From Odontocerum albicorne (Eukaryota; Arthropoda; Insecta; Trichoptera; Odontoceridae), in contig OX463849.1 in assembly GCA_949825065.1 (NCBI GenBank), positions 29,066,043 through 29,130,042 on the forward strand: DNA of 64,000 nt, given 5' to 3'. The translations under genes were made by a program, and so were the position numbers. Numbering within the stretch: position 1 is the first letter of the stretch; the number at the start of each line of letters is the position of its first letter. The notes beneath the pieces are model-generated. The model was given only the letters and a program-made list of their open reading frames with translations. It made no database searches and was not told the DNA's origin. Of this stretch, positions 60,950-64,000 are shown one piece after another.

Positions 60950-61001
60950 AGTTCAATTAATTAATTACTCATATAAATATGAGTAATTAATTAATTGAAC
61001 T
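60950..61001. repeat. Perfect 52-bp palindrome
   Basis: Arms of 25 bp (AGTTCAATTAATTAATTACT then CATAT, and its exact complement) around AA. It could form a cruciform; no protein site is recognised. Confidence 0.95.
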
Positions 61002-61089
61002 GAAAATCTGTAAATCATAATTTCAATATTATTATTATTAGTAACACTTTGTATCTCGATTCCGTCTTTTAATATAGATTACTGGCATC

Positions 61090-61417
61090 TATACTAAATA
61101 AAATGTAGCATGGCCCCTCTGATGTTTCACAAATTTGCCCCAATAACACCTTGTAACGACGTTCAGTAATTTTAATTATTTTATCAATTTTAATATTATA
61201 AAAACCTCGGTTCTAATAAATAGCAAGTTATTTAGGTAAATACATTACATAAAACTAACAATAATGACAAATTAATACATCTTGTTACAAAATAGCAAAA
61301 ATATGTCAGTTTGTTAAAATAAAATAATATTTGGCGACGTTCATCAAAAGTCACTATGTTAGTCTGCATTGGCTAGGGATGGGGTATACGATAATTGGAT
61401 TTTCGATTTTTTTATAT
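61090..61417. mobile_element. DNA transposon family X, copy 3 left part
   Basis: It starts TATACTAAATAAAATGTAGC and matches 24512-24840, stopping at TTTTTTATA where a mariner begins. Confidence 0.72.
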
Positions 61418-61692
61418 TGGGTGTACAAATAAGTTAGGTCCGTTTTTTTGTGTTCAAAAATGCATTTATTTCTAAACAAAATTAATGAACAGATCAATTA
61501 AAGTATTGTCCATCGCTGGCTACTACTTTTTCCCATCTCTCAGGTAATTTTCGAATTCCATCTTTTTGAGGCGATCCAAGTTTGGAGCCAATTTTCGGTT
61601 TCTACGAAAGAAGTGAACCGGTGACCTGCCAAATCGTGCTGCATCCTTCGGAACAACCAGTAATCAGAAGGAGCAATGTCCGCAATGTCCAA
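61418..61692 (-). mobile_element. Mariner C-terminal fragment
   Basis: The end TTGGGTGTACAAATAAGTTA after TA matches the terminal repeats of the 2164-3451 element. The minus frame shows SDGQYF, then FRRNRKLAPNLD-like tail motifs, and breaks off near 61692. Confidence 0.75.
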
Positions 61693-62192
61693 ATTTATCA
61701 ACGTTAATGTAAGCCTCGATTCTAATAAATAGCAAGTTATTTAGGTAAATACGAGTACATTACATAAAATTAACAATAATGATTACATAAAACTAACAAT
61801 AGTGAATACATCTTGTTACAAATTAGCAAAAATATGTCAGTTTGTTAAAATCAAATAATATTTGGAGACGTTCGTCAAAAGTCACTACGTTAGTCTGCTT
61901 TGGCTAGGGATGGGCTATACGATAATTAGATTTTTTTATACCTAAAATTAAATGTTCGTAATTAGTATTAATTCATAGTAGATCTTGGCCTATTTAAAGG
62001 TACATGCAAATCATACAATACATTAGAAAGTCACTATAATGAAAATTATGAATTAAAACGTCAGTTTAGAAAAAAACAATTTTTAGATTTATAAAAAACG
62101 ATTCGATTTGTAAAAAAATCGATTTTACCCCATCCCTTTGAGACATGACATTTCAAACGTCACAGGGACCATGCTACATTTTCTTGAGTATA
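61693..62192. mobile_element. DNA transposon family X, copy 4 (5' truncated)
   Basis: It repeats sequence already present at 61190-61400 (GCCTCGATTCTAATAAATAG) and continues to the full right end ATGCTACATTTTCTTGAGTA. So it is a second copy or a duplication, not a simple continuation of copy 3. Confidence 0.7.
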
Positions 62193-62249
62193 ACAAATAT
62201 TTTTGTAAACAATTCGACATTTAAACGATAGTCTTTCGACTTCTAGCAT

Positions 62250-62570
62250 GGACAATACCCTAGACCAGCGGTCGTCAACCTATGTATTATATGTACATAC
62301 TGATGTGCCACTTTTTATTTTTCAAGTATTGGACACTTCGTGTACCACTGGCGGATCCAGGAATTTTTTATTGGGGGCGGGGGCGCCCCCTCAAAACATC
62401 AGAAATTTGGTAATGATCAACTCTTTCAACCTAGTAACATCAAAACCAGTTAAAGAAATAAAAAAAAAAATGAAAGACTTGCCTGCAAAGAACCTCGTCC
62501 CTTTCTTCATGCTGCCGGTCACATCTCCTACTCGGGGATTATTATTAATGTGACTCCACTGCTTTGTTCG
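62250..62570. repeat. Unclassified repeat-like segment
   Basis: CCAGCGGTCGTCAACC at 62266 resembles a hAT-type end, and GGCGGATCCAGGAATTTTTT with a G-rich run at 62348 resembles another common insect transposon end. No pairs were confirmed. Confidence 0.3.
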
Positions 62571-62809
62571 AACTTGACGAACAATTTAATAATATTTTAA
62601 AAACACTAATACAGTTTACTTATAAACAAGTCAATTAATTCACTTTAATCGCAACACTATAATTCCAGGAAAAGTAAAATTCATTTATTTGATATTTAAT
62701 TGTATTGTATAACCAGACAAAAATAAATAAAGAAAGTTAAATTATCGTCAAAAGTATTCAAATAATTGTTAATTTGTATGAAAAATGCTAAGAACCATTC
62801 AGTTCAGCT

Positions 62810-63010
62810 CGATTCCAACACTGTTATGGGGGATAAAATAAATCCACCACTCAGCACGATCTACAATACATTAGATCAAAATTCTCTTTATTTCTGTATG
62901 ATCGTGTGATATCACGTAGCGACGAAGGAGGAACTGCCCAAAGGGACTCCTCCTCGGTTGGCGTCACACCCGAGTGTGAGAAGAATAGCACCGATAACGG
63001 ATTTAAGATC
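62810..63010. repeat. Dispersed repeat, second copy
   Basis: This corresponds to 60580-60800 (GTTCAGCTCGATTCC, TTCTCTTTATTTCTGT, ATATCACGTAGCGACGAAGG). The copies are well diverged. Confidence 0.45.
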
Positions 63011-63479
63011 CGACTTCATAGGAGATAAATGACTCACAACCTAGAAAGTTGTCAATACTTTCACAGAAAACTTCGAATGCATCTAAACTATCATTTGACG
63101 CCACTAAATCACAGTAACCAATCAGTCCGTAGATTAATCGATATAAGGCACGAAATCTTTAATACTAAGGGTCGCATTTTTTTTATTGTAATTGTCAGTT
63201 ATCCTCAATTATATTACATTAAATGAAATAAGTAGTGGTGTACACCGTATTGTCAGCTAGAAAAAAAACACCAAAGGAGCGTTTCTATAGAATCTAATGC
63301 AATCCTAACATATATCTTATATGTAGATTTTTTTACCAAAAACATACATATCATCACGCAGTTTCCCTTACGAGGTAGACAGAGAGAACATATCTCCAAA
63401 GTTTTCTATATCAGTACAACACTTTCGCCTCCTTCACATTCATATAAATGTATCGTCATGTACAATCTTCTATTATGTA

Positions 63480-63850
63480 TACTTCTCACTTTACCTTCTT
63501 TCAAAATCTGGTCCATTTGGTTCAGCCACGTTTTCCTTGGTCTGCCTCTTCCACACACATCTTACACTTCTGACTTGTATAATCGCTTAGTCATTCTATC
63601 ATAATTCACTATATCAACATGTCCAAACCATTTTTCTTCATCTTACTTAAACCATCCATTTTATCCATGCATTCGTTTCTGATGCCTTCTTTCCATCTTC
63701 TTTTAAACATTGACACTCCACTTTTTTTTATTGTACGCATCTCCACTGCATTCATCTTACTCTTATCCTTCTTCTGTCAAGTCCAAGTTTCATTTCCATA
63801 TATGTATCAACATGTTTTGTGTTTATAAAAATAGTCTTTCATCTCTTGTT
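63480..63850 (-). mobile_element. LINE ORF2 C-terminal tail
   Basis: The minus translation reads KDKSKMNAVEMRTIKKSGVS, RWKEGIRNECMDKMDG and GRGRPRKTWLNQMDQILKEG. It is the same tail type as the fragment at 60-335. The window ends soon after with AT-rich DNA. Confidence 0.72.
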
Positions 63851-64000
63851 TTTTGGCGGTTTTAATTTTTAGATATACGAATGTGAAATAAGTGAAAGTT
63901 GTGTGGCTTGGATAGAAATGATGCACTTCTGCTCTCTCTACTTATGCCGCTAGGGACACGACGTGATGATTGTCTTTAAATTTAATCCTTTATTCATGAT

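Overview
The window looks like an insect nuclear genome segment: AT-rich, spliced genes, interstitial TTAGG-type tracts (TTAGG is the common arthropod telomere unit), many Tc1/mariner copies with TA duplications, Penelope-like elements and tRNA-derived SINEs. The order cannot be fixed from the sequence. Nothing bacterial, plasmid, phage or CRISPR-like is present.

Four host genes are supported. (1) 1497-6084, plus: the last three exons of a trihelix/MADF-like (Myb/SANT-type) DNA-binding protein, whose 5' exons were not found. (2) 12310-14214, minus: an uninterrupted 634-residue BARD1-type protein (RING, ankyrin repeats, two BRCT). (3) 19062-31057, plus: all six exons of PRPF4, the U4/U6 snRNP 60K protein; splice phases close exactly and give 530 residues. 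(4) 41152 to at least 54490, minus: four exons of a PAR/CES-2-like bZIP factor, with an intron of about 10 kb and a missing 5' end. These genes are not functionally linked. They encode a putative DNA-binding protein, a putative E3-ligase partner, a core splicing factor and a putative transcription factor.

The rest is mostly mobile DNA in layers. Mariner-type copies lie at 2164-3451, 4662-4770, 6322-6852, 8158-9438, 11013-12279, 26410-27684, 29492-30422, 48071-48996 and 61418-61692, all decayed or internally deleted. Other Tc1-related remnants are at 533-1079, 33534-34250, 43640-43995, 47035-47470, 49945-50190 and 57516-58403. There is a Tigger/pogo-type element (50870-51741), a hAT-like MITE (52616-53090), three strongly palindromic MITEs with 3-bp duplications (20990-21451, 45829-46112, 53934-54135), a TA-type MITE (1920-2148), many LINE 3' fragments, one gypsy-type fragment (55640-56889) and two SINE families.

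The most striking structure is a pair of Penelope-like insertions, 15923-18819 and 51850-52445. Each is a fold-back with element 3' ends pointing outwards on both sides, and each has its own long target-site duplication (10 and 12 bp). They are therefore two separate integrations that produced the same inverted architecture. Other points: a Tc-like deletion derivative with the same internal junction at two loci, a mariner placed about 30 bp after the BARD1 stop codon, an excess of the 8-mer TACGAGTA, and two 36-bp minisatellites 4 kb apart.
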